A stretch of 64,000 bases of DNA from Microlunatus antarcticus (GTDB lineage Bacteria; Actinomycetota; Actinomycetes; Propionibacteriales; Propionibacteriaceae): assembly GCF_014193425.1 (NCBI RefSeq), contig NZ_JACHZG010000001.1, positions 1,488,001 through 1,552,000 of the forward strand. Reading direction: 5' to 3'. Made by a program: the position numbers and the translations under genes. Numbering within the stretch: the first letter of the stretch is position 1; each line of letters opens with the position of its first letter. This document shows positions 26,704 through 35,768 of this stretch, piece by piece. The notes beneath the pieces are model-generated. The model saw nothing but the letters and a program-made list of their open reading frames with translations, searched no databases and was not told the DNA's origin.

Positions 26704-27801
26704 GTGGCTGAGGGCGGGTTTGGTGAGGTCTCGGCCTTGGCGTTAGTGCCGTCGTCGGTGCGGCACCTGCACCCGGAAGAGGTGGTGTGGGAGGCGATGA
26801 TGACGGGCTGGGCGGCGCAGATGCGGTCGCGGGCTTTGTCGGTGTCGACGGTGGAACCGCGGCTGTCGGGCGTGCGCCGGTTCATGACGTTCAGCGGTGA
26901 GTATCCGTGGCGCTGGTCGCCCGACGACGTCGACGCCTGGTCGGCGGAGCTGCTGGGCCGGCGCGTCGCCCGGTCCACGTTGCGGGGCTACCAGGCGGGT
27001 CTGAGGTTGTTCTGCGACTACCTGGTCGACGCGCGCTACGGGTGGGGCGAGCGGTGCCTGGAGCTGTTCGGGACCCACCCGGTCCAGGTGTGCCACGAGT
27101 GGAACACGATGCGCCACGTGGTCGACGTCGAGGCCCGCCCCGCCGTGCGACCGCTGACCCGAGAGGAGGTGCAGCGGCTGTTCGACCACGCCGACGACCA
27201 GGTCGAGGCGGTACGTCGGTTGGGCCGGAAGGGGTGGCAGGCGGCGTGGCGAGACGCGGCGCTGTTCAAGGTGATCTACGGGTTCGGGCTGCGCCGCCGG
27301 GAGGCGGTGATGCTCGACACCGTTGACTTCCACCGCAATGCCGTAGCGCCGGAGTTCGGCGCGTTCGCGATCTGCCAGGTCCGCTACGGCAAAGCGATGC
27401 GCGGCAGCCCGCCGCGGCGCCGTTCGGTTCTGGGGGCGTGGCCGTGGACGACGACGGTGCTGGCGGAGTACGTCGAGCAGATCCGTCCGCTCTACGCCAC
27501 CGCTCGGGGTCCGGCGCTGTGGCCGACCGAGCGGGGCGGGAGGGTATCGGTGGACTACGTGACCCGCCGGTTCGCGGAGTACCGCGACGCGGCCGGGCTG
27601 CCGGCGGAGCTGCACCCGCACTGCCTGCGCCACTCCTACGTCACCCACCTGATCGAAGACGGGTGGGACCCGACGTTCGTGCAGCACCAGGTCGGCCACA
27701 TCTGGGGCTCGACGACAGCGCTCTACAGCGGGGTGTCGGGCGACTTCAAGAACCAAACCCTGCGGGCCACCTTGGACCGGCTCACCGGAGGCGGGTCGTG
27801 A
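26704..27801 (+). CDS. Tyrosine recombinase, first gene of a three-gene recombination module
   Basis: A 365-residue phage-integrase-family protein. An N-terminal SAM-like core-binding domain (VEPRLSGVRRFMTF ...) precedes a catalytic domain with Arg in YGFGLRRREAV, HPHCLRHSYVTH (HxxR), VGHIWGST and the nucleophile Tyr in ALYSGV, so it should be active. GTG 26704 follows TTGGGGGG; the frame is open to 26677. Its stop overlaps the start of the HTH gene (GTGA). The order recombinase, small HTH protein, large zinc-finger protein is a recurring actinobacterial mobile module, comparable with the TnpABC set of Tn554-type elements. Confidence 0.9.
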   Translation: MAEGGFGEVSALALVPSSVRHLHPEEVVWEAMMTGWAAQMRSRALSVSTVEPRLSGVRRFMTFSGEYPWRWSPDDVDAWSAELLGRRVARSTLRGYQAGLRLFCDYLVDARYGWGERCLELFGTHPVQVCHEWNTMRHVVDVEARPAVRPLTREEVQRLFDHADDQVEAVRRLGRKGWQAAWRDAALFKVIYGFGLRRREAVMLDTVDFHRNAVAPEFGAFAICQVRYGKAMRGSPPRRRSVLGAWPWTTTVLAEYVEQIRPLYATARGPALWPTERGGRVSVDYVTRRFAEYRDAAGLPAELHPHCLRHSYVTHLIEDGWDPTFVQHQVGHIWGSTTALYSGVSGDFKNQTLRATLDRLTGGGS

Positions 27802-28154
27802 TCCGCCGCGAGGTCGGCTACACGTGGCGGCTGCGGCAGGTGATGGCCGCGCACGGGCTGTTCTCCACCACCGACCTCGCGCCATTGCTGGTCGAGCGGG
27901 GCGTCGAGCTGTCCGCCGCGCAGGTCTACCGGCTGGTCACCGCCCCACCGGAACGGCTGAACATGCAGGTCCTCGCCGCAGTCTGCGACGCCCTAGGTTG
28001 CACGCCGAACGACTTGATCGAGCCCACCGCGGACGACACCACACTGACGGCGCCCCGCCGGCGGCGCGGCCAGGCCGCGGAGGACCCAGCAGCCGCGGCG
28101 GACGAGGCTCCGCCGCAGCGGCCCACTCGCGTCCGGGTCGTCCCACCAGCCTGA
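27798..28154 (+). CDS. Small XRE/Cro-type helix-turn-helix protein
   Basis: A 118-residue protein with an N-terminal HTH (RLRQVMAAHGLFSTTDLAPL, then LSAAQVYRLVTAPPERLN and LAAVCDALGCTPNDLIEP), followed by a basic, Ala/Pro-rich disordered tail. The GTG overlaps the recombinase stop. It lies between the two recombinase-type genes, where it may regulate the module or help assemble the recombination complex. Confidence 0.8.
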   Translation: MIRREVGYTWRLRQVMAAHGLFSTTDLAPLLVERGVELSAAQVYRLVTAPPERLNMQVLAAVCDALGCTPNDLIEPTADDTTLTAPRRRRGQAAEDPAAAADEAPPQRPTRVRVVPPA

Positions 28155-28156
28155 CC

Positions 28157-30844
28157 GTGGGCACCGCTGAGGTTGGCGCGGACGTCAGCGCCACAGCTAC
28201 GGAAGACGACGCCGGGCTGGTCCGCATTCTGCGCGTCGTCGCGGTGGTCGACCCGGCACTCGACACCGGCGTTGTGCGGGCGGTGGTCGGTCGGGTCGTG
28301 GCCACTCGGTCGGCGCGCCTCCGGGTCGCTCGCGAGCTCGAGGCCCAGCCAGGGCTGCTGACGTCGGGCCGGCCGGGCGGCTGCATAGCGACGCACCAAC
28401 TGGTTGTTGCGCTGGCGGCAGCCGACTCGACTTCGGTCCGAGCCCCGCACTGCACCCTGTGCCGCCGGGTGACGGACTTGCCGGTAGGGCTTGACGGGGG
28501 CGGTCGGGCCTGCAGCGCCTGCCACGACCGGCTGCTGGCGCAGCACTGCTCGGGCTGCGGCGAGGCGCGCCGGGTCGGCTGGCGCCGGGCCGACGGGGTC
28601 CGGGTCTGCCTGCCGTGCCACAACCGGCAGCGAGCCATCCACGCCAAGGTCGGATGCTGCCCAGCCTGCGGGTCGACATGCCTGCTCAGCCGAACCCGAA
28701 CGGACGGAATACGGATCTGTAGGGCCTGCGACCGCCGCGAACTCGCCGAGTGGACCCGCGGCTGGCTCGCCCACTTCCGCCGCGATCGTGGGTCGCGAGT
28801 GCCCGGGGTCGCGCAGGCCAACGACAAGACCCGGACCGCGCTGATCCTGACCGCGGTTACCGCCGCCGACCCCGCCCTGCCCAAGCAGGCCGCGCGGGAC
28901 GCACTCGCGCGCGTCGCACCCACCCCGCAGGCCCGGGGGTGGCTGGCCCGGGATCTGACCAGACACCCGGACGTGCTGAGCTCAGGCCGGCCCGAGGGAT
29001 CAGGTGCGATGCAGCGGCTGATCAGCGAGTTGCTCGCCGCCGGCTCGACCGGCGTCCGGGCACCGCACTGCACGCTGTGTCGCCGGATCCGGCCGCTGCC
29101 GGTCTCACTAAGCGGTGGCGGGCGCGTCTGCGGGCCCTGCCGCGACCGGCTCACCGCGACCCTCTGCCCGGGCTGCGGACACCGCCGCCGAGCCGCCGTG
29201 CGCAGCCCTGATGGCGCGACGCTGTGCACGGTCTGCGCCCGGCGTGACCCGTCCCGTTGGGAGCCGTGTGTTCGGTGCGGGCGGCGACGTCCGGTGGTGC
29301 GCCGCACCGCGGCCGGCCCCTACTGCGGACCGTGCCGTCCCGAACCGACCGATCTGCCGTGCACCGAGTGCGGCCGCGACGATGTCACCCGCCGACCCCA
29401 CGCCGGGAGGGTGTTGTGCCGACGCTGCGCCGTCGCCCCGGCCCGCATCTGCGACGTCTGCGGACTCACCAGGCTTCGGGTCAAGCCCGACCCGGGCTGC
29501 CCCCGCTGCGCAAGTCACACCACCAGGAGCTGCCCAGTCTGCGGTGACACCTGGTTCGCCTACGGCGGCATTACTTGTTACCGCTGCCGGCTGCAGCAAC
29601 GACTCGCCCACCTCACCGAAGGCGCCGACCCTGGCCGCGTCGAGCAGCTCCAACCCTTCTTGCGTGGCCTGGAACGGACTGACGACCCGCGCCGCGGCCT
29701 CGACTGGCTCTACCGCAGCCGCACCGCTCAACGACTGCTTGACGACCTGCTCCACGCCCGCCAACCCGTGCAGCACGCCACCCTCGACGCCGTGAACGTG
29801 GGCAGGCAGAAGCGGTCGACCTCGGTGGAGCACCTACGCACCCTGCTCGTCGCCAGCACTGTCCTGCCCAAACGCGACGAGCCGATGCACCGACTCGAGC
29901 ACGACATCGACCAGCTGCTGGCCGACAGCGACCCGGCCGACCGTACGGTGCTGCAGCAGTGGGCGCTGTGGCATGTGTTGCCCCGCGCGAGACGACGGGT
30001 CGAGACCGGCCAGCCCAGCGGCTCCGTCCTCGCCCGCGCCCGGTCCACGATCATCACTATGTGCCGCTTGGCGGCTTGGCTGCGTCAGCACGACAGCAGC
30101 CTCGCCGCACTCGCACAGGCCCCGCTCGATGAGTGGGCGGCCGACCACCTCGACAGCGTCGCCGAACTCGGCTCGTTCCTGCGCTGGGCCGCCCGGCGCG
30201 GCCACGTTCCGCGCGGCCTGCGACCACCTGAACAGCGGCCACGCACCGTCCGGCTGCACTCGAGCCAGGACGAGCTCTACGCCGCCGCCCGACGTTGCCT
30301 CACCGACCAGAGCATCCCGCCCGGTCACCGCCTAGCCGCAGGCCTCGTCATCCTCTATGGCCAGCCCCTCACCCGGATCTGCCGGCTACGCACCAGCGAC
30401 CTGCACCTCGACCCCGACGGCACCGTCACCCTGCGGCTCGGCCGGACCCCCGTCGTCTTGGTACCACCGCTGGCCGACGCCGCCCGCAGCCTGGTCCAGA
30501 CACCCGCGCACGGCGCGGCCCGGACCGGCATCGGCACCGGCTTCGCAACCAAGACCGACTGGCTTTTCCCGGGACTACCGCTCACCCGCCACCTCGGCCC
30601 AACGGCGCTGGCCGAGCGGATCCACCCGCTGCTGCCCGGAAACTTGCGAGGGCACCGCAACACCGCGCTGCTCACGCTGGCCCGCGACGTCCCACCTGTG
30701 GTTCTCGCCGACCTCCTCGGACTACACCCAGGCACCGTCGAACGCTGGCGCGCACTAGCCGGAGGCAACCTGGCCTTCTACACCGCGGCCCGCCTCCGCA
30801 ACACCGCCAGGCCGATGTTGCCCCCAGCCGCGTCGCCCGAATAG
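28157..30844 (+). CDS. Large zinc-finger recombinase-like protein with an internal duplication
   Basis: An 895-residue protein. Residues about 18-160 and 222-360 are tandem copies of one module (...VVDPAL/TAADPAL..., LxSGRPxG, RAPHCTLCRR, GGGRxCxxC). Eighteen CxxC pairs in all form a long series of zinc ribbons to about residue 480. The C-terminal part (about 560-895) has a tyrosine-recombinase-like fold (LVILYGQPLTRICRLRTSDL, RGHRNTALLTLA, LAFYTAARL), but the first Arg and the first His of the usual R-HxxR-H-Y set appear replaced, so it may be a non-catalytic partner of the upstream recombinase. GTG 28157 is chosen, two bases after the HTH stop. Confidence 0.8.
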   Translation: MGTAEVGADVSATATEDDAGLVRILRVVAVVDPALDTGVVRAVVGRVVATRSARLRVARELEAQPGLLTSGRPGGCIATHQLVVALAAADSTSVRAPHCTLCRRVTDLPVGLDGGGRACSACHDRLLAQHCSGCGEARRVGWRRADGVRVCLPCHNRQRAIHAKVGCCPACGSTCLLSRTRTDGIRICRACDRRELAEWTRGWLAHFRRDRGSRVPGVAQANDKTRTALILTAVTAADPALPKQAARDALARVAPTPQARGWLARDLTRHPDVLSSGRPEGSGAMQRLISELLAAGSTGVRAPHCTLCRRIRPLPVSLSGGGRVCGPCRDRLTATLCPGCGHRRRAAVRSPDGATLCTVCARRDPSRWEPCVRCGRRRPVVRRTAAGPYCGPCRPEPTDLPCTECGRDDVTRRPHAGRVLCRRCAVAPARICDVCGLTRLRVKPDPGCPRCASHTTRSCPVCGDTWFAYGGITCYRCRLQQRLAHLTEGADPGRVEQLQPFLRGLERTDDPRRGLDWLYRSRTAQRLLDDLLHARQPVQHATLDAVNVGRQKRSTSVEHLRTLLVASTVLPKRDEPMHRLEHDIDQLLADSDPADRTVLQQWALWHVLPRARRRVETGQPSGSVLARARSTIITMCRLAAWLRQHDSSLAALAQAPLDEWAADHLDSVAELGSFLRWAARRGHVPRGLRPPEQRPRTVRLHSSQDELYAAARRCLTDQSIPPGHRLAAGLVILYGQPLTRICRLRTSDLHLDPDGTVTLRLGRTPVVLVPPLADAARSLVQTPAHGAARTGIGTGFATKTDWLFPGLPLTRHLGPTALAERIHPLLPGNLRGHRNTALLTLARDVPPVVLADLLGLHPGTVERWRALAGGNLAFYTAARLRNTARPMLPPAASPE

Positions 30845-30902
30845 GAGCGGTGACCAGAGCCGGCCGGAACAGCCGGGCGACCCCTGGTCGAACTTGACGT
30901 GA

Positions 30903-32183
30903 TCAGGCCGGATGACGCACGAAGCTCAAGATTTTCGGCCAGGCGTCCGCACGGGCTTGCTCGTTTGCGGTCGGTGTGCTGCCGTAGGTGGGGTCGGCAC
31001 CGGGTGCGGGGGGCGCCAGCGGTTCGTAGGGCATCGGCAGGTCAACGGCGTGACCGGCGTCGGGGTAATGAAGTGCCAAACGCGGGAACCGGGTGTGGTG
31101 CTGCTGCAGCCGCTGCTGGATGGCGTCGCTGTACTTGCAGGAGTTCCAGAGCAGGTCCGCGCCGCCGCAGAGGGTCAGGACCGGACCGTTGACCTTCTCG
31201 AAGGCGATCGCGGCCGACGGGTGGTCCGTGGGTACCGAGGTGCCGTACTGCTTTGTGTAGGGCACCGGTCGGCCGTTGCGAAGCCACGCCGCCCCGGGAC
31301 ACGGTTGGTGGGTGCTCGGCACGTAGGCGCAGTTCGCGGCTGACGACGGGGACAGGTCGAGCAGTCCGTGGACCAGGTCGGGCCGTGCTGCGGCAATCAG
31401 ACCTGCCGCCTCGCTGCCGCGCGATGCGCCCGAGATCCAAATCCGGTCCGGGTCGACCTCGGGTTGAGCACGCAGCCAACGCAAGGGTGTGTCGAAGTAC
31501 TCCAGCGGGATGTTCTGCAGCTGGGATGGCAGGCCAGGTGCCTCGAAGTAGGCGACTGACAGGGCGGGGATGCCTCGGGCAGCGAGGATGGTTGCGTCGA
31601 ATGACGGGTCGCCGCCTTCGGAACCGCCCAGGACGAGGACGGCAGGCCCTCGCTGGACCCCGGCAGGCTTCACATAGGTGCCGACGAAACCGTCCGCCGC
31701 CACCGTGAAGGTCCGGGTCGTCGGCGGCTGGGTCCACATCGTTCGTTCCAGCGAACCGCTGGCCACGCTGCGGCCGCCCTGCTCGACGTCGACATCGAAC
31801 GTGGCCGCACCGGTCGTCGGCCAGCGGTAGCCGTCCTCCGCGGGCGACGGGCTCATGACGCTGAACAAGCCCATTCCCCACGCCTGGAGGTAAGCGTCCG
31901 TGGGTGGGGCGAGCGTCGGGTCGACCGTCCCGGTCGCGTCGGCCACGAACGACGCTTGAGATGTCCAGGTCGTGCCGCGCGCGTCGACGGAGCGCAGCAC
32001 CAAGTCGACAAGAGATCCTGGTTTCAGGTGCGAGACCCGCAGCGCCGCCGGTTCGTCCATCCTGGTGGCCGCCGGCGTCACCGTCAGCTGCACCGCCGGG
32101 GCTGATCCGGTGCATCCCACCCCAAGCACGAGGACGAGCAGCATCGAGTAGACCAACCCCACCTTCCGGGCACCAACAGCCAC
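30903..32183 (-). CDS. Secreted lipoprotein of the acyl-CoA thioester hydrolase/BAAT family
   Basis: A protein of about 426 residues. A hydrophobic segment ending in the lipobox GVGC is followed by a beta-sandwich N-terminal thioesterase/amino-acid N-acyltransferase domain, and then a BAAT C-terminal alpha/beta hydrolase. The latter has GSEGG (oxyanion), the nucleophile in ISGASRGSEA, the acid in LCGGADLLWNS and His in PDAGHAVDLP. Bacterial members carry Ser or Cys at the nucleophile; here it is Ser. GTG 32183 gives a proper signal peptide; the frame is open to 32282. The substrate outside the cell is unknown. It is convergent with the recombinase module. Confidence 0.8.
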   Translation of the reverse strand: MAVGARKVGLVYSMLLVLVLGVGCTGSAPAVQLTVTPAATRMDEPAALRVSHLKPGSLVDLVLRSVDARGTTWTSQASFVADATGTVDPTLAPPTDAYLQAWGMGLFSVMSPSPAEDGYRWPTTGAATFDVDVEQGGRSVASGSLERTMWTQPPTTRTFTVAADGFVGTYVKPAGVQRGPAVLVLGGSEGGDPSFDATILAARGIPALSVAYFEAPGLPSQLQNIPLEYFDTPLRWLRAQPEVDPDRIWISGASRGSEAAGLIAAARPDLVHGLLDLSPSSAANCAYVPSTHQPCPGAAWLRNGRPVPYTKQYGTSVPTDHPSAAIAFEKVNGPVLTLCGGADLLWNSCKYSDAIQQRLQQHHTRFPRLALHYPDAGHAVDLPMPYEPLAPPAPGADPTYGSTPTANEQARADAWPKILSFVRHPA

Positions 32184-32303
32184 CTGACGCAAGACGTCCC
32201 CCTCGACGAGCTGGCACTTGATGCTGACGCTACCTTCGGCCACCGTCCGGCTTGAAAGACCCACGCATCGTCGTGCTCGCACATCGAAGAGTTAGCGTGG
32301 GGC

Positions 32304-32558
32304 GTGGCGAGAACGCGTGCTCAGCAGCGACAGCGCACCTCTCGTCGCAGCACCTTCGCCGGGCTCGGCGGCATCGCCATGATCGCCCTGGGGGTCGTGC
32401 TCACGCTCGCCCACGTGGCCGGGAACATCATCCCGACAATCCTGGCGCTCCTCGGCATGGGAACCCTCATCGCCGGCATCTCAACCGGAACTCTGCTGGT
32501 CCTCGAGAACTTTCGATACCGACGCGACCAGTCCTACTACGACGACGACGAGAACTGA
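32304..32558 (+). CDS. Small membrane protein
   Basis: An 84-residue protein: an Arg/Gln-rich N terminus, two hydrophobic segments (FAGLGGIAMIALGVVLTLA and IPTILALLGMGTLIAGIS) and an acidic end (YYDDDEN). The start is GTG 32304, divergent from the BAAT-type lipoprotein gene with about 120 bases between starts. No family recognised. Confidence 0.6.
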   Translation: MARTRAQQRQRTSRRSTFAGLGGIAMIALGVVLTLAHVAGNIIPTILALLGMGTLIAGISTGTLLVLENFRYRRDQSYYDDDEN

Positions 32559-32735
32559 GCCGCCACAATCCACACCCGCCGTCCCGTCAAGTAGCAGCAG
32601 GTCAACCAAGGTTCCGACAGCCGTACCCGGAAGCATTCACGGCATACGAGTAAGCCGGTTCACCAGTAAACTCCGGCTCGTCCATTGCAGAGTTTTAGCG
32701 CCCGCGGATAATCCTCGGCGAGCCGCGCCTATGGC

Positions 32736-33305
32736 TTACAACTGTGACGACGACGAGTGCGAATCGAGGGTCCACCCGGCTCTGTCTATGATCTCTTTCG
32801 CCGCTTCTTCGGTAGATCGAGCATTTGTAGCGACGAGGAAGTCTCTTATCTGTGTCAGGTCGGTCCTCCGGTTGTACATATCAACGAAGTTGAGCAATCT
32901 CGTCTGCCAGTACTCGCCGCCGGCGGCTTCTCGCTCAGTCACGCGGTGTCTTAGAACGGCCTCCGGTGCGGTCAGCTCACACACGAGGAAGCGCGCAGCA
33001 GGGACGGCTGCTCTCAAGTCGTCGCGCTCCTGCTCATTAGCTATCAGGCTTGGGATAATGACCTTGAGCGGCCTTTTGGCGGTGTAGTTCGGCCACACTC
33101 CGCGGAGATTGTCTCGGACGAAGGCTCGGCCACGGTGCGGGTAGACGCGATCGAGGTCGTCCAGATCAATCACAGCGTGAGCGACGTCCGCCCGCCGCAA
33201 GATCTCGGATACGGATCTTGACAAAGTCGTCTTACCAGAACCCGGACTACCGTGCAACACCAAAACTTCGACGCCCTCGCCGCCGGTCATCTGCCGAATA
33301 TCCAC
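32736..33305 (-). CDS. P-loop kinase-like AAA protein
   Basis: A 189-residue P-loop protein: Walker A HGSPGSGKTTL, a following VIDLDDLDRVYP like the substrate-binding/Walker B region of small-molecule kinases, VIIPSLIANEQERDDL, and an Arg-rich lid (RHRVTEREAAGGEYW). It resembles shikimate/gluconate/chloramphenicol-phosphotransferase-type kinases. It lies among accessory genes of the mobile region. Substrate unknown. Confidence 0.75.
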   Translation of the reverse strand: MDIRQMTGGEGVEVLVLHGSPGSGKTTLSRSVSEILRRADVAHAVIDLDDLDRVYPHRGRAFVRDNLRGVWPNYTAKRPLKVIIPSLIANEQERDDLRAAVPAARFLVCELTAPEAVLRHRVTEREAAGGEYWQTRLLNFVDMYNRRTDLTQIRDFLVATNARSTEEAAKEIIDRAGWTLDSHSSSSQL

Positions 33306-33508
33306 GTTCGCTACCTAACCAGATGCGATCGTTGCCGCGCCGACGAGGAGGGTGCGGTGCGCCTGCCGGTGCGGTCCTTTGTGGCGGCAAGAGACCCGCG
33401 AGGGCGTCCGAAGCGAGGATGGGCGTGCCGAGACGCCATCACGCGGCTACATGCGGCGCCGGGTGCGCGCACACCAGCCTTGTCAGACCAGCCGGTCATC
33501 ATCAGACG

Positions 33509-34204
33509 ATGAAGCTTTGGGACCACACCGCACCAGAGATCGTCGCCATGCCCGACGACGCCCTCGGCATGCTCGTTCTCGAAGACTTCGGCGGCGGCTG
33601 GAACGTGGGCAACTACTTCAACGGAGTCTCCCAGCAGCACGCTGGCGCCTGGGCGACTCCAGGACTGCCCGAACGACTCGCCGATGCCTGGGCCTGGCTC
33701 GAAGCCCAAGGCCTCATCGGACCCCACCCCACCCAGGGGAGCAGCCCCAACGCAAGGCGCATGACCAAGGCCGGCGCCGAGGCCCTCAAGACCGGCCTCG
33801 CACGCGTGAAGGCGGGAAGGCGGCTCGACGTCGACCTTCACCCCCGGCTCCAATGGACGGTCCGCCGGCAGTTCCTAATGGGGGAACAGGAGCTCGCGGC
33901 CTTCGCCGCCCTCCGAGAGGTTGAGATCCGCGTCCGCGCCCTCAGCAACTTCCCCGACGATCTCGTCGGCGTCAGCCTCATGGCGGCCGCGTTCAAGCCC
34001 AAAACCGGACCACTCGCCGAGCCCCAAGCCGAAGGCGGCGAACAAGAAGCAACGATGGCGCTCTTTCGCGGCGCCATCGGCACCTTTAAGAACCCGTCCT
34101 CCCACCGAGCGGTCGACTACGCCGATCCGGTCCTCGCCGCCGAGGTCATCTTCCTAGCCGACCTCCTGATGAGGCTCCTCGACCGCGTCGAGGCTCGCCT
34201 CTGA
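33509..34204 (+). CDS. TIGR02391-family protein
   Basis: A 231-residue protein from ATG 33509. The C-terminal half has the TIGR02391 (Ymh-like) pattern: DLHPRLQW, REVEIRVRALSNFP, GVSLMAAAF, LFRGAIGTFKNPSSHR and ADLLMRLLDRVE. Members are frequent on mobile elements and some sit in abortive-infection contexts, but no activity is established to my knowledge. The N-terminal half contains AWAWLEAQGLIGP, like a winged-helix wing. No Shine-Dalgarno is obvious. Confidence 0.75.
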   Translation: MKLWDHTAPEIVAMPDDALGMLVLEDFGGGWNVGNYFNGVSQQHAGAWATPGLPERLADAWAWLEAQGLIGPHPTQGSSPNARRMTKAGAEALKTGLARVKAGRRLDVDLHPRLQWTVRRQFLMGEQELAAFAALREVEIRVRALSNFPDDLVGVSLMAAAFKPKTGPLAEPQAEGGEQEATMALFRGAIGTFKNPSSHRAVDYADPVLAAEVIFLADLLMRLLDRVEARL

Positions 34205-34285
34205 CCCTCTGGTTCACACCCGGGTGAAGGAGCATTCACGCCAGTCGAACAAGACGGTCCACCACTAGGGCCGCACAGCGCGCCG

Positions 34286-34465
34286 GTGCAGGGACTGGTC
34301 CTGGAGTGGCGCCGGCACGGCTACCGGTGGTGGGCCAGCGTCCTTACGGTCACGGTCGACGAGTACAACCGGCCTCGCCAGGAAGTTCGGTGGGTGGAGG
34401 TCGAGCGGCTGACTCCCGTGCGGAGCGACCCGAACGACGGCGGACGGGTCCGCCACTTCGGCTGA
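34286..34465 (+). CDS. Very small conserved protein at the head of the conjugation operon
   Basis: A 59-residue frame from GTG 34286: VQGLVLEWRRHGYRWWASVL, then VEVERLTPVRSDPNDGG. Proteins with this E-W-R-R-x-G-Y-R-W and ERLTPxRSDPN pattern recur just ahead of transfer genes in actinobacterial integrative elements. Strong codon bias supports it. Function unknown; the fold looks like a short beta-sheet. Confidence 0.65.
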   Translation: MQGLVLEWRRHGYRWWASVLTVTVDEYNRPRQEVRWVEVERLTPVRSDPNDGGRVRHFG

Positions 34466-34620
34466 CACGCCGCGGGCTCCCAACTGATCGCCCGTTCTCG
34501 ACGCCGAGTCGGGCCTCGCCGGGGGAACGAGGGGAACTCGGCCCTGACCAGCGGTTTCGCCCCGTTCCCTCTCCGACCGCTCCCTGTTCCCCCCTCATGT
34601 AGGTCGAGAGGAGGGTGACG

Positions 34621-35478
34621 TTGCCACCCCAGATTTCTGCCATCGAGCAGGAGCGAGGGGAGTGTGCGGTGAGTGTGGCAATCGAGCTCGGCCTAGGCGC
34701 CGGGCTAGCGAGCAGGGCGATGGTGGCTGCTGGGGAACGTTGGCCGCTGTGGTCCGCAGCAGACGAGCTGTTGGCGGGCCCAACGGGCGTGACCGACCTG
34801 TCGAGCTGGCTGGCGGCGGCAGAGGCGCAGGATGCCGACCGGGTGCTGCACGCCCTGGTCCGGCGCGGGTCGCCGACTGGCGGCGACGAGCTGCTGGCCG
34901 TCGACGTTGTGACCTGGGCGCTGCTTCCGGGGGCTCGAGCGTTAGCCCGTCGACTGCGCACCGTCTCGGCGGACGTCGACCAGCTCGTCGCGGCCCAGCT
35001 GTGGTTGGAGGTGCGGACGTTCCCGTGGCCGCGACTCCACAAGGTCGCTGCGAACGTCTTGTCGAACACCCGCGCCCACGTCCTTGCCGCCGACCTGCCG
35101 ACGTCCGCCGGACGGTCACGTGGCCGGCTCGAGTACCGGCTCGTCGACCCGCACAGCGCTCTGTGGCACGGGGTCTGGGCAACGGGCGAAGGAGCGCAGC
35201 CCGACGTGGCCGAGGAACTCCGAGAGGTGCTCGCCGACGCGACCGCGACCGGGGTGCTGGCGGTGGCGGACCACGAGCTGCTCCAGGTCCTGGTCGAGCA
35301 GGCACACAGGGTGGGCGGTGGTGCTCAGCGCGGGAAGGGTGGGCTGCTCGCCGACCGAGTGGTGGACCGGGTTGTCGGGGAGACGGGCCTGTCGCCTGCG
35401 ACGGTGCGGAGGCGCGTACGCCGCTCGGTCATGGCGATCGCCGACGCGCAGCGCACCGGCCTGATCGAGGCCGCATGA
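34621..35478 (+). CDS. Conjugation-operon protein with C-terminal helix-turn-helix
   Basis: A protein of about 285 residues, helical throughout, with Ala-rich modules (ADELLAGPTGVTDLSSWLAA, ADRVLHALVRRGSPTGGDEL). It ends in an HTH-like segment LLADRVVDRVVGETGLSPATVRRR, like the DNA-binding end of sigma factors or resolvases. The GTG at 34615 is directly abutted by GAGGAGG (34608-34614), so TTG 34621, six bases further, is the better start. It is followed with a 4-base overlap by the next gene. It may regulate or initiate transfer; this is inferred. Confidence 0.65.
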   Translation: MPPQISAIEQERGECAVSVAIELGLGAGLASRAMVAAGERWPLWSAADELLAGPTGVTDLSSWLAAAEAQDADRVLHALVRRGSPTGGDELLAVDVVTWALLPGARALARRLRTVSADVDQLVAAQLWLEVRTFPWPRLHKVAANVLSNTRAHVLAADLPTSAGRSRGRLEYRLVDPHSALWHGVWATGEGAQPDVAEELREVLADATATGVLAVADHELLQVLVEQAHRVGGGAQRGKGGLLADRVVDRVVGETGLSPATVRRRVRRSVMAIADAQRTGLIEAA

Positions 35479-35768
35479 ACACCGGCAGCGCGAGGCCGGG
35501 CGGCTTCGGGACCGGCGACGAGGACGGCCCCGCGCGGGTCGACGCGGCGTTGCGGCAGACCGTGGCGCTGCTCGAGCTGGTCCGCCAGGAAGAGGCGCTG
35601 CTGGGTTGGTTGAACGACTGCGTGACCCAGCTCCGCGCGATCCAGCGGGCCCGGGCCCACCTGCTCGAGGTCACCGACGTCGAGCTCGCCGAAGCACAGG
35701 ACCTCGCCGCGGCTCACGTCGACGATCCTCATCGGAGTTCGGCGTCGTCGAGGGAGGCCGGGCTGTGA
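35475..35768 (+). CDS. Short helical protein of the transfer operon
   Basis: A 97-residue protein whose ATG overlaps the preceding stop. The middle is a long amphipathic helix (RQTVALLELVRQEEALLGWL, then LRAIQRARAHLLEV) that may form a coiled coil; the ends are polar and disordered. The next gene starts at its stop codon. No family recognised. Confidence 0.6.
   Translation: MNTGSARPGGFGTGDEDGPARVDAALRQTVALLELVRQEEALLGWLNDCVTQLRAIQRARAHLLEVTDVELAEAQDLAAAHVDDPHRSSASSREAGL

Noticed and set aside
27824-28156. Upstream extension of the large zinc-finger protein
   Set aside because: This part overlaps the HTH gene in another frame and has low-complexity Arg/Ala content; the GTG at 28157 fits the operon spacing.
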